DNA from: Nicotiana tabacum
Lineage: Eukaryota > Streptophyta > Magnoliopsida > Solanales > Solanaceae
DNA: 64,000 bases
Direction: 5' to 3'
Assembly: GCF_000715075.1 (NCBI RefSeq)
Contig: NC_134101.1
Span: forward strand, 29,145,322 to 29,209,321
A program made the position numbers and the translations under genes. Below, piece by piece: positions 35,669-47,527 of this stretch (position 1 is the first letter of the stretch; each line of letters opens with the position of its first letter). Under the pieces are notes generated by a model that had not been told where the DNA came from, did no database searches, and saw nothing but the letters and a program-made list of their open reading frames with translations.

Positions 35669-36142
35669 TCCTCCCCCTCTTAAACATTTGTTCGTCCTCG
35701 AATGGGTCTAGAAACATACCTGGAGTCTCAAATTGGCGTGGATATCTGCTCCGCATCTCCCGCTCAGTCTCCTAGGTGGCCTCCTCCACAGGCTGACCTT
35801 TCCATTGCACCTTCACTGAAGCTATATCCTTTGACCTCAACCTTCGAACCTGCCGATCCAAAATAGCCACCGGCTCCACATCATAAGTCATATCTCCCTC
35901 CAACTGAACCGTGCTGAAATCCAAAACATGGGACGGATCTCCAATATACTTCCGGAGCATGGAAACATGAAACACTGGATGCACACTCGACAAGCTGGGT
36001 GGCAAGGCAAGCTTATAAGCCACATCTCCTATCCTCTGAAGCACCTCAAAAGGCCCAATAAACCGGGGGCTCAACTTGCCCCTCTTCCCAAACCTCATAA
36101 CACCTTTCATGGGTGATATCTTCAGCAAAACCTTCTCCCTAA
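35664..36142 (-). pseudogene. Gag-pol body 2: integrase tail and chromodomain
   Basis: [20 protein letters not shown] (GPF motif intact), [20 protein letters not shown] and [14 protein letters not shown] are followed by the chromodomain [33 protein letters not shown] and a TGG-to-TAG stop. It continues ETEREMRSRYPRQFETPG to FEDEQMFKRGRM, with stop TAA at 35664-35666 inside LTR2. This copy keeps integrase tail and chromodomain in one frame, unlike body 1. The chromodomain assigns the element to the chromoviruses. Confidence 0.92.
35669..35683 (-). promoter_or_regulatory. Polypurine tract of body 2
   Basis: On '-' AAGAGGGGGAGGA directly precedes the LTR2 start, as in body 1. Confidence 0.85.
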
Positions 36143-37093
36143 CTATAAAAGACACATCACGGACCTTCGTATCTGCGTAGCTCTTCTGCCTAGACTGCGC
36201 CGTGCGAACCACTCCTGAATCAATTTCACCTTATCTAATGTGTCCTGGACCAAGTCTGTACCTAAGAGCCTAGCGTCACCGGGCTCAAACCATCCAACCG
36301 GAGATCTACACCTCCTCCCAAATAAAGCCTCGTACGGAGCCATCTGAATACTCGACTGATAACTGTTGTTATATGCAAACTCCGCGAGTGGTAGAAACTG
36401 GTACCATGAACCCCCGAAGTCAATGACACAAGCACGCAACATGTCCTCCAATATCTGAATAGTGCGCTCGGACTGCCCGTCAGTCTGAGGGTGAAAAGTT
36501 GTGCTCAACTCAACCTGAGTACCCAACCCCCGCTGCACCGCCCTCCAAAACTACGATGTGAACTGAGTACCCCTATCTGAAATGATGGAAACTAGGACAC
36601 CATGCAGGCGAACGATCTCTCGGATGTAAATCTCAGTCAACCGCTCTAAAAAGTAAGTAGTACCAACTGGAATGAAGTGTGCGGACTTGGTCAGCCGATC
36701 CATAATAACCCAAATAGCGTCAAACTTCCTCGAAGTCCATGGGAGCCCAACTACAAAGTCCATGGTGATCCGCTCCCACTTCCACTCTAGGATCTCTAAT
36801 CTCTGAAGCAAGACACCCGGTCCCTAATGCTCATACTTAACCGGCTGACAGTTGAGACACCGAGTCACAAACCCAACTATATCCTTCTTCATCCGCCTCC
36901 ACCAATAGTGTTGCCTCAAAACCTGGTACATCTTCATGGCACCCAGATGGATGGAATATCACGAGCTGTGGGCCTCCTCAAGAATCAACTCTCGAAGCCT
37001 ATCTACATTAGGCACACATATCCGGCCCTACATTCTCAGCACGCCGTCATCACCAATAGTCACATCCCTAGCATCACCTATTTGAACCCTATC
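36143..37093 (-). pseudogene. Gag-pol body 2: integrase core
   Basis: ITMDFVVGLPWTSRKFDAIW carries the first catalytic Asp, VSIISDRGTQFTS the second, and FHPQTDGQSERTIQILEDML the catalytic Glu, all present. Stops at 36959-36961 (CGA to TGA, in the HHCC domain) and 36551-36553 (CAG to TAG, after FTS) match body 1 exactly in position. A frame change near 36190 separates the part around [10 protein letters not shown] from the integrase tail. Confidence 0.92.
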
Positions 37094-37822
37094 CTAAAGA
37101 ACGAGGAAGTGGGGGTCATCATACTGACGCTCCCGAATACGGTCATAAAAGGAAGACCTAGAGACCACACAAGCCAATACCTGACTAGGCTCCGAAATAT
37201 CCAATCTGACAAGCTGGCCCGCTAAGGCCTGAACATCCAATGCCAAAGGTCTCTCTGCTGCTGGAAGATATGCTAAACTCCCCAAACTCTCTGCCCGGTG
37301 ACTCAAAGTATCGGCCACCACATTAGCCTTACCCGGATGGTGCAAAATAGTGATATCATAGTCCTTAAGAAGCTCCAACCATCTCTGCTAACGCAAATTA
37401 AGATCCTTCTGCTTTAACAGATATTGCAGACTCCGATGATCAGTATAGATCTCACAATGAACCCCATACAAATAATGATGCCAAATCTTCAAGGCATGAA
37501 CAATGGCTGCTAACTCAAGATCATGGACAGGATAGTTCTTCTCAAGGGTCTTCAACTGGCGCGAGGCATAGGCAATTACCCTACCCTCCTGCATCAAAAC
37601 ACAAGCAATGCCTATCCTCGAGGCAGCACAATACACGGTGTAAGAACCTGAAGCTGATGGCAGAACTAACACTGGAGTTGTGGTCAAAGCAGTCTTGAGC
37701 TTCTGAGAGCTCTCCTCACACTCATCCGACCACCTGAAAGGAGCACCCTTTTGGGTCAATTTGGTCAAGGGCGATGCAATAGATGAAAATCCTTTCACAA
37801 AGCGACGGTAGTAACCTGCCAA
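37094..37822 (-). pseudogene. Gag-pol body 2: RT thumb, RNase H and linker
   Basis: [20 protein letters not shown] and [18 protein letters not shown] end the RT. RNase H follows: [51 protein letters not shown]. The first catalytic Asp (CDAS in body 1) is Ala here; the Glu and last Asp are kept. A CAG-to-TAG stop follows LNLR at about 37387, then [20 protein letters not shown] and the integrase N-terminal linker to about 37094. Confidence 0.9.
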
Positions 37823-38506
37823 ACCAAGAAAGCTCCTAGTTTACGTGGCTGAGGATGATCTGGGCCAACTCTGCACTGCCTCTATCTTCTTCGGATCCAC
37901 CTGAATACCCTCACTGGACACCATGTGCCCCAAGAATGCTACTGAGCTGAGCCAAAACTCACACTTAGAGAACTTTGCATAAAGCTTCTCCTCCCCCAAT
38001 TTCTGTAATACAATCCTCAAATGCTGAGCGTGCTCCTCCTAGCTACGAGAGTGCACCAGGATGTCATCAATGAATACAACAATGAATGAGTCCAAATAGG
38101 GCTGGAATACACTGTTCATCAAATGCATGAACACTGCTGGGGCATTGGTCAGCCCAAAAGACATCACCAAGAACTCATAATGGCCATATCGGGTCCTGAA
38201 AGCCGTCTTAAGAATATCTGAATCCCGAATCTTTAGCTGGTGATAACCGAACCTCAAATCAATCTTGGAGAACACCCTCGCTCCCTGAAGCTGGCCGAAT
38301 AAATCATCAATACGAGGTAAAGGATACTTGTTCTTGACTGTGACCTTGTTCAACTGCCTGTAATCAATACACATTCTCATGGAACCATCCTTCTTCTTCA
38401 CAAATAGAACCGGTGCACCCCAAGGTGACACACTAGGCCGAATAAGCCCCTTATCAAGGAGTTCCTGAAGTTGTTCTTTCAATTCCCTCAAGTCCGTAGG
38501 TGTCAT
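37823..38506 (-). pseudogene. Gag-pol body 2: reverse transcriptase
   Basis: [87 protein letters not shown] and the catalytic FIDD box are in one open frame down to a CAG-to-TAG stop after VHSRS at 38039. The palm continues in fragments to 37823. The frame also breaks upstream at about 38510 from the protease linker. Confidence 0.93.
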
Positions 38507-39126
38507 ATGATACGGTGGAATAGAGTGGGCTGAGTGCCCGGCACCAAATCAATACCAAAGTCAATATCCCTGTCAGGCGGCATGCCCGGCAGGTCTGCAA
38601 GAAACACATCCGAAAAATCACGTACCACCGAAACAGAATCAATGACAGGAGTCTCTGCACTAACATCCCTCACAAAAGCCAAATAAGATAAGCAACCCTT
38701 CTCAACCATGCGCTGAGCCTTCAAATATGAAATCACCCTACTTGGTACATAATCTACAGAACCGCTCCACTCAATCCTCGTAATTCCCGGCATAGTCAAT
38801 GTCACCGTCTTAGCGTGACAATCTAGAATAGCATGACATGGAGATAACCAATCCATACCTAATATCACATCAAAGTCGACTATACTGAGCAGCAAAAGGT
38901 CCACTTGGGTCTCCATACCCCCCATAGTCACCACACATGACCGATATACGCAGTCCACAATAATAGTATCGCCCACAGGAGTAGATATATGAACAGAAGA
39001 AACTAGAGACTCACGTGGCATATCCAGAAAATGGGCAAAATACGAGAAAACATATAAATACGTGGAACCAGGGTCAAATAATACTGAGGCATCTCTGTGA
39101 CAAACTGAGACAATAACTGTAATCAC
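38507..39126 (-). pseudogene. Gag-pol body 2: aspartic protease
   Basis: SVLFDPGSTYLYVFSYFAHF with the DPGST catalytic motif, then STPVGDTIIVD, LLLLSIVDFDVILGMDWLSP and the linker VEKGCLSYLAFVRDVSAETP to [13 protein letters not shown], where a frameshift breaks entry to RT. The Glu in MVEKG is kept, where body 1 has a stop. Confidence 0.92.
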
Positions 39127-40651
39127 AGCATCTAAAGCAATAGCATCTGGTCTGGCAGGGAGAGCATAGAAACGGGCCTGACCACCCCCTGATCTGCCTC
39201 CCCCTCTAGGGCGACCCCTAGCTGACTGACCTTCACCCCGAGCTGACTGGGCGGGTGGTGAGGTAACTGGTTCTGTAGTCGGAGGCTGACTCCTCTACTG
39301 AGATAGACCTCCATGACGACGAGGAAACTGCCTCCACATATGCCCAAGCTCCCCACGATCAAAACAACTCCCTGGTACTGGCGGCGGAAACTGAAGGGAA
39401 CCCCTAGCACAGGGATAACTAGTAGAAAAACCTGGCATGGAAGAGCCCTAAACAGGTGGATCACGGGACGAGCTTTGAGCTGGAAGGGCACTAAGTGATG
39501 AGTGGAACTGATGAAAACTGTGAGAACCATGGCCAGATAATGCATCACGGTAAAATGGTCGAGCTGACTGAGCCTGTCTGAAATGACGACCTCTACCGTG
39601 CTGGAACTGACCCCCAAAAGAAGCACCGCTGAATCTACCCTAAACACGAGGTCTCTTGGCCTCACTCTCAACCCTCTCGTGACCGTGAAACATTTCAATC
39701 TGCTGAGCAATGTCGAAAACCTCATAAAAGGTAGCACCTGAAACCCGCTCCCTGGTCATGAGCAACTGTAGCTGATAAGTGAGGCCATCAATAAACCTCA
39801 TGATCCTCTCTCTGTCCGTGGGAACCAACCAGATAGCATGACAGGCCACTCAGAGAATCACATCTCATACTATGTCACAGACATATCACCCTGGAGAAGC
39901 CGCTCAAACTGTCTACGCAGCTCCTCTCTGCGGGATCGAGGCACGAACTTCTCCAAAAAGAACACGGAGAACTGCTGCCAAGTAAGGGGTGTTGTGCCAA
40001 CAGGCCTACATCTCTCGTAAGTCTTCCACCATCTGAGTACATCCCCAGAAAACTAAAAGGTAGTGAATGAGACCCCATAAGTCTCCAAAATAAGCAGTAC
40101 GGAGAATCATCTGACACCTGTCTAAAAAGTCCTAAGCATCCTCTCTCTGTGCCACTGAAAGGTGATGGCTGGAGTCTCCAAAACCTCTCCAACCTACGTT
40201 GATCATCCTCAGGCATAGAAGGAACCACATAATCCTGAGCAACAGTAACCGGGTGGGCTGGTGGTGCCTCCGGTGTCTTAAGTCCCTGAATAACCTGCTC
40301 GGGTGTGCCAGCGACGGGAGTCTGAGTGCCTCCCCTGGCCTGAGAAGTGGTTGCGGCTGTTGAAATAGAGACCGCCTGAGCAAGGCCAGTACACGCTGTC
40401 AGAATCTGAGCTAGGGCCTCCTGAAGGCCTGGAATCACAATAGGCACAGGTGGTGCCCGAGCTGGTGCATCAACAACTGGAACCTGGTCCTGATCTGGGA
40501 CAACCTGTGGATCTGCAGGTACTGCCCCAGCTGTTGTACGGGCTGCACCTCTGCCCCTACCACAGCCTCTACCGCGGCCTCGGCCTCTCGCAGCCCTGGC
40601 TGGTGGTACTGGTGGTTGGCCCTCCTAACCGGTAGCATGAGTCCTCACCAT
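39127..40651 (-). pseudogene. Gag-pol body 2: gag and zinc knuckle
   Basis: ATG at 40651 opens MVRTHATG and then a stop; Arg/Gly-rich GRGRGRGCGRGRGAA and PIVIPGLQEALAQILTACTG follow in the same frame, with PSMPEDDQRRLERFWRLQPS and PFSGTERG next. Capsid motifs DRERIMRFIDGLTYQLQLLM and FYEVFDIAQQIEMFHG are in a different frame. The knuckle (about 39325-39375) reads CFDRGELGHMWRQFPR, so two of four metal ligands are lost, including the last Cys to Phe change shared with body 1. Confidence 0.88.
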
Positions 40652-40740
40652 CTGTGAGAGAATGAAACAACAGATGTTTAGTTACTAGAATCAACAGATT
40701 TGCACGACAAGAATACTAAAATGTGGAGTTTCCTAAAGGT

Positions 40741-40850
40741 TCTTCAACCTCTCGAAGATAAGTACAGACGTCTCCATACCGATCCGCAAGACTCTACTAA
40801 ACCCGCTCATGACTCGTGAGACCTATGTAACCTAGGCTCTGATACCAATC
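40741..40850 (-). promoter_or_regulatory. Body 2 primer binding site and leader
   Basis: TGGTATCAGAGC on '-' at 40836-40847, three bases from LTR3. The leader extends to about 40741 and is almost the same as the body 1 leader. Confidence 0.92.
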
Positions 40851-43380
40851 TGTCACGACCCAAACTAACCCCTATCGTGATGGCGCCTATCGTGGAACTA
40901 GGCAAGCCGACTCATTTCCAAAACAAACCGATATTTTCATTTCAAAGATAATTCCAATGTTATTTAACATAAAAACCTTCGTAAAGGAGTTTCAATCAAA
41001 ATAAAAGTGCAGAAGGAAAAGCCCGACATCGGGGTGTCACTAGTCATGAGCATCTACTACAATCTGTCTAACAATATCAAGGCTAACTCAGCTTGGAAAA
41101 TAGCTAAATATAACTAGAGGAAGATGAGAGGGAGAAGAGCAGGGGCTGTGATTGCCAAACAGCTACCTTGCTATCTCCAAGATAATCTGCAACCAGAATA
41201 ATCAATAACCGCTACCGTGTCCAGCTACACCTGAATCTGCACACGAGATGTAGGGAGTAACGTGAGTACTCCAACTCAGTAAGTAACAACAATAAATAAA
41301 GACTGAGTAGTAGTGACGAGCAATAAAGCATATAACATTCATATCGGGAAATCTCAGTAAAATACCACATGCTTTTAAAATCAGGGTTTGAATCAAAACA
41401 TCTCGTTTAACCCAGTTCCAATAAAAATCATTTAAAGATATTTTTCAACAGTTTTCAGACAGAGGAAAAATGAAAAGGTGAGCAAAAACGATGAAAACAT
41501 AAACAGCCCCTCAGGCAAAACATCACTCATATACAGCCTCTCAGGCAAACCTCACAGTCACTCGTGCAACTCGGGCATACCTCACAATCACTCTTGCTAC
41601 TTGGGCATACCTCACAATCATTCATGCCTCCCAATCACTCAGTACTCGGCACTCGCACTCAGTAGGTACCTGCGCTCACTGGGGTGTGTAAAGACTCTGG
41701 AGGGGCTCCTTCAGCACAAGCGCTATAATCTGCACGGACAACTCACGTGCTATAATAATAAAGTATGCTGCAGGCGGGCAGCCCCGATCCACACTCATCC
41801 TCACAATCAGGCCCTCGGCTGATATCAACATGTTGCGGCATGCAGTCCGATCCCATAAATATCCTCACAAATCAGGCCATCGGCCTCAGTCAGTCATAAA
41901 CCTCTCAAGCCACTCGGGCATTTCAGTAAAACAGGGCATTCGGCCCAAAACATTTATATGCATCAAAATAGAGTCATAAAACTGAGTTATGCGGTAAACA
42001 AGTATAAACATGACTGAGTATAGATTTTCAATCGAAAACAATGAGAGGATAGTAAGAAAAATCCCCTAAGGGTCCAAACAGTACCGGCGCAAGGCCCAAA
42101 CATGGCATTCAGCCCAATTTACAGAAACTCTTTCTAAAACATATAAGTATCATATAGTTTCAACAAAGTATGCAACTTTACAGTTGCTACGGGACGGACC
42201 AAGTCACAATCCCCAACAGTGCACGCCCACACGCCTGTCACCTAGCATGTGCGTCACTAAAATAGTAGAATGATACAAAATTCGGGGTTTCGTACCCTAA
42301 GGACTAGATTTACAATCGTTACTTACCTCAAACCGGTCAAATCTCTACCCCGCAATGTTCTTGCCTCTGGACTCGGCCTCTAAATGCTCCGAATCTATTC
42401 ACAATCAGTACAATACCATCAATACGTGCTAATGGAATGAATTCCACAAGAAAAGCTACAAACCCCGCGCCTGCGAAGGCGCACCTACACGTTTCCTCCG
42501 CTTCTGTGAAGCCTGCCCAGCATCCCCCTTTCCGCATCTGCGCCCCAGGTTTCGCACCTGCAGACTCGCAGATGCGACCTCCAACTCTCACCTGCGCAAC
42601 CTGCCTAGTCCAGCATTGCCCGCACCTGCCCACTCCCCACGCGCACCAGCGGCCTCGCACCTGCGACTCTTTCTTCCGCAGGTGCGAAAATAGCAGTAGC
42701 AGCAACTTCAGCTGCATTTTCCAACTTCGACAAATTTGTTAACCACCCGGAATCACCCCGAGGCTCTCGGGACCTCAACCAAAAATACCAACAAGTCATA
42801 TATCAACATACCAACTTAGTCAAACCTTTGCATCACTCAAAACAACATCAAATCATCAAATTATCATCGGATTGAAGTCTAAGAACTTCTAAATTTCCAA
42901 ATTCGGCAACAGATACCGAAACCAACCAAACCACGTCTGAATGACCTCAAATTCTGCACACACATCACAAATGACACTACGAACCTACTCCAACTTCCGG
43001 AATTCCATTCCGACCCCGATATCAAATTTTCCACTACCGATCGAAATCGCCAAATTTCCAATTTTGCCAATCCAAGCCTAATTCTACCACGGACCTCCAA
43101 ATCATATTCCGGATGCACTCCTATGTCCAAAATCACCTAACGGAGCTAACGGAACCATCAAAATTCACATCCGAGATCGTTTACACATAGGTCAGCATCC
43201 GGTTGACTTTTCCAACTTAAGTTTCTACTTAAGAGACTAAGTGTCTCAATTCACTCCGAAACCACTCCGGTCCTAAACCAACTAACCCGTGTTAATATAA
43301 TATAGCTGAATAACACAAAAAGAAGTAGAAATGAGAAAAACGGGGCTATAACTCTCGAAACGACCGACAGGGTCGTTACA
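40851..43380 (-). mobile_element. Inner array LTR3 (5' LTR, with internal deletion)
   Basis: 2,530 bp, TGTCACGACCC to GGGTCGTTACA on '+'. Relative to LTR2 it lacks about 493 bp at 42472 (AAA microhomology), removing the second GTAAGT site and part of the TGCG-rich block. It does have the 114 bp missing from LTR2. The remaining GTAAGT is at 42321-42326. Confidence 0.94.
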
Positions 43381-43385
43381 GTGGG
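43381..43385 (+). repeat. Target-site duplication, right (GTGGG)
   Basis: Five bases after LTR3 match the left GGGGG (24518-24522) with one difference; gag sequence resumes directly, continuing TAACAATAGATGC as in the uninterrupted copy. Confidence 0.75.
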
Positions 43386-43587
43386 TAACAATAGATGCTT
43401 CTGGTACCTGTCCCCCAATGGGAGCTACTGGCAACTCCTCAGTTGTTGCTCTAACAGGTGTTTCAGTCGTGGCACGTGCCCTTCCTCAACCTCTGCCTCG
43501 GCCTCTACCTTGGCCCCGACCTCTTGCAGCGCTAGTAGTATGTGCGAATGCCTGCTCAGCTAACCCAGTAGCACGTGTCCTCACCAT
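43381..43587 (-). pseudogene. TR-GAG copy a: gag N-terminus
   Basis: ATG at 43587 gives MVRTRATGLAEQAFAHTTSA, then Arg/Gly-rich repeats, one stop (CGA to TGA), and ATTEELPVAPIGGQVPEAS. It continues across the nested array at 24522. The start resembles the MVRT(R/H)ATG start of the gag-pol elements, showing a common origin. Confidence 0.87.
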
Positions 43588-43676
43588 CTGTGAGAGAATA
43601 GAGATACAAAGGATCAAATTCCAGAATCAACAAATCCGCACGACAGAAATGAAAGAAGTGGAAATTTCCTAAAAGT

Positions 43677-43786
43677 TTTGTAGCCTCTCGAAGATTAGTA
43701 CAGATGTCTCGGTACCGATCTGCAAGACTCTACTAGACTCGTTTGTGACTCGTAGAACCTATGAACCTAGAGCTCTGATACCAATT
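43677..43786 (-). promoter_or_regulatory. TR-GAG copy a primer binding site and leader
   Basis: TGGTATCAGAGC on '-' at 43772-43783, three bases from LTR b. The leader to about 43677 matches the others. Confidence 0.9.
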
Positions 43787-46700
43787 TGTCATGACCCAAA
43801 ATCCCACCACATGCGTCGTGATGGCACCTAGTCTCTAAGACTAGGTTAGCCGATTTCAATTACATTTTTGGAGTTTTTTTTTTTTTATATGAATAAGTAA
43901 TCAAAACTAACAGCGGAACAAATATGAATATACAACCTCCCAAGACTGGTAGTACTGAGTCACGAACTCTAACTGAATACAGAAGATGATCACGAGGATC
44001 GAATATACAATATTGTTTGATTAAACATTAACAGTACAATGAAATGAAAAGACTCCAAGGGACTGCGACGACCAAACAGCTCTACCTTGAATTCTTACGA
44101 TCCCGCTTAAAATCTGCCAAAATTCGATATCTCTAATACCTGGCTCTGCACAAAAATATTCAGAAGTATAGTATGAGTACATCACAGTCGGTACTCAGTA
44201 AGTATCAAGACTAACCTCCGTGGAGTAGAGACGAGGTACAGTCAAGACACTCACTAGTCTAATAACCTGTGCAATATAATATACAAAATAATAGCAAAAA
44301 ATAACAATAAGGGCAACATAAAACAACTAGTGATATGCACAATAAGACAATAAAATCACCATTAATATCGCTCAACAATTGATAAATACAATTATACCCT
44401 GTTAAATCAAGTTCTTCAATTAAATATCTTTCACATATAATTCTTACGAATAAAACTCTTTTTCAAATATAATTTCCTCAAATAAACATCTTTCGAATAT
44501 AAAATTCTTTCACTAAATCTCTTCAAATATAATTTCCTCAAATAAATATCTTTCAAATAAAAAATTTTCATATAATTCTGTTTGAATAAAAATCCTTCCA
44601 AATAATATTTTGAATATAATTCTTTCATTTAAAAAGTCACCATGTGACACCTAATTTCATAATCATAAAAATACGGGTCTCAACCCATTTTTATATTTTT
44701 CGTAAATACGGGTCTCAGCCCATTTTCATATTTTTACGGCACTTCGTGCCCATAATTAAATCATCATATTTCTCCGGCACCTCGTGCCCACTTTTCATAT
44801 CACAACTGCACGGACAGTTCACGTGCCAATATTATTATCATTTAATCACAGCACCTCGTTTCCACATTTCATATCACAACTGCACAGACAATTCACGTGC
44901 CAATATCTTCATTATTTACTCACGGCACCTCGTGCCCATATTTCATTTTATAATCCGCCTGGCAATAGCCACAGGCTCTCAATTTCAACATAAATCAGAT
45001 TGTTATCAATTTACCAACAATAAGACAAATTGCACAAGGTATAAAATAAACACAAGAAAATCATAACATCACATGAAAATCACCAACACCACAACTCCAC
45101 ATCATCACATATCGTCCCTGACAATAGCCACCCTTATCGCTCATATTGCCACCCTTATCGCTCTGCCCAGACAATATCAATAGCCACATTTATCGCTCCT
45201 AATGCCACCCTTATCGCTCCTATAGCCACCCTTATCGCTCCGCCCAGACAATATTCCAACAACCACAACAACAGTAAAATGCCACCCTTATACCCACAAA
45301 ATATCAACGGTTAAATGCCACCCTTATCTCCCCAAAATAATAACTCACACAACACAATAATTTACACGGAAAATTATCACGGTAACATAACAAAATCAAT
45401 TCATATCACAATTTGCCCAATGGCCACAACCAAAGTTCCAAAGATACAACCAAATAAATTAATTTCACAACAAATAGCCGAAGGCCCCACACAACACCCC
45501 AAAAATAATCAACAGAGATAGAAATTACTCAGCATAAAGCAAAGCCTTCATTAATCAAAACTTAGATAATTATATTAACACTTCTTTTTTAAACTTACTT
45601 AATTAATTATTTGCATAGGGAAAATTCATATTGAAATTAAATTCCAAGAAATATCAAACTAACAATACTCACGAAATTACATAAATTTTCAAGTAACAAT
45701 CACATCAAATTATCATATAAAAACAAATTCAACAACAAGGATTTAGGCATGGCAAGTAGATGATTTAATAAATACTAACAATTATCCAAATTACTGCACG
45801 ATTTGCCCAAGACTTTAAATCAATGAATTTTGCACATATAAGTCCGAGTACGTACTCGTCACCTCACATACACGGCTTTTTCCATTTCATAAATGGCATA
45901 TAAGACTCGATGCCTAAGGGGTAAGTAAGGGACTTACTTTTTTGAAGTTATGCCGATATTCCAAAACCGCCTTCTTGCTTGAATTGACCTCCGGACCACT
46001 CATAAGTTGAATAACTTCATTAAAATGCATCGGAAACAATTTCGGAAAATAATACATCGACTTAAAAATTTATTCCAGAAAGTCAACAAAAGTCAACGCG
46101 GGACTCGCCTCTCGGAACCCGCCATAATTTTCACGAAATCCGAACACCCATTCCGGTACGAGTTCAATCATACCAATTTTACTCAAATCCTACATCAACT
46201 TGACCCTCAAATCTCCAAATTAAACCAAGAGGGGTTTTCACAATTTTTTTCCAACTTAATTTACCAATTAAATGTTAAAAACAACCATGGATTCGGGTAA
46301 TTTGACCAATATTGAGTTAAGAATACTTACCCCGTTGTTTTCCTTGAAAAACTCCCGAAAATCGCCTCTTCCCGAGTTCCAATCCGTCAAAAATGGAAGT
46401 TCCATTTTCAGAACTTAATGTTTCTGCTCAGGCATCAAAGCATCGCGATCGCGGAAGAACGAATGTAATCGCATAGAAGGAAAATGGCTACTGTCCAAAA
46501 GGTGTTACGGGATCGCAGACAGATTTGTGCGATCGCGAAGAAGGAAAATCGGGTGCCCATGAACTGAGCTACGCGAACGCGTGAAGAAGCAAGCGAACGC
46601 GAAAGAGGGAAAGGCATACTTACATGTTCGCGGACAGAAGAATGCGAACGCGTAGAGGAAATGATCACCAGTCCCCAGCTCACAGTTTCTACTACACGAA

Positions 46701-47527
46701 CGCGAATGTGGAGTTGCGAACACGAAGAAGAGAAAGGAAGACCTTCGCGATTGCGTATGGAGGCTCGCGAACGCGTAAAACAAATAATTCCTCCTCCACA
46801 ATAACACTTCGCGAAAGCGAAGGAGATGACGCGAATGCGATTAAGGAAACCATATGACAGATTCAGCTGTTCAAAAATAGAAGAAAATGGCTCGTAGCCC
46901 ATCCAAAACACACCCGAGGCCCCGTCTAAACAAACCAACAAGTTCCATAACCTAACACGGACTCGCTCGAGGACTCAAATCACATCAAACAACATCAAAA
47001 CGACGAATCGCACTTCAAATCAAAATCTATGAACTTTAAACTTTCAAATTCTATATCTTGTGCTGAAACACATCAAATTAATCCGGAATGACTTCAAATT
47101 ATGCACACAAGTCATAATTGACATAACGAAGCTATTCAAATCTCCAGAATCGGATTCCGACCCCGATATCAAAAAGTCAACCCCCGGTCAAACTTTTCAA
47201 AAATTCATCTTTCGCCATTTCAAGCCAAATTCCTCTACAAACCTCCAAATAATTTTTCGGACACACTCCTAACTCCAAAATCACCATACGAAGCTATTGA
47301 AATCATTAAAATTCCATTCTGGAGTCGTTTACTCAAAAGTCGACTCTCCGATAAACTCTTTCCATTTAAGCTTCTAAATAAGGATTATTTTTTTAATTTA
47401 ATTCCGAATCTTCAGTAAATCAAACCCGACCACAACCGCGAGTCATAATACATATTGCGAATCTACTCGAGACCTTAAGTCACTGAACGGGACGTTAATT
47501 CTTAAAATGACAAGTCGGATCGTTACA
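43787..47527 (-). mobile_element. TR-GAG array: LTR b
   Basis: 3,741 bp, TGTCATGACCC to GGATCGTTACA. It is the 5' LTR of copy a (primer site on its left) and the 3' LTR of copy b (polypurine tract on its right), the same sharing seen for LTR2 of the inner array. It keeps the AT-rich repeats (about 44430-44640), CACCTCGTGCCC blocks (44750-44945), the 20-bp repeat (45123-45333) and the CpG-palindrome block (46440-46840). Confidence 0.92.

Noticed and set aside
24523..43380. Possible assembly duplication of the gag-pol element
   Set aside because: The bodies carry many private differences and the LTRs have private deletions, so they are distinct sequences, though a misjoin cannot be fully excluded without reads.
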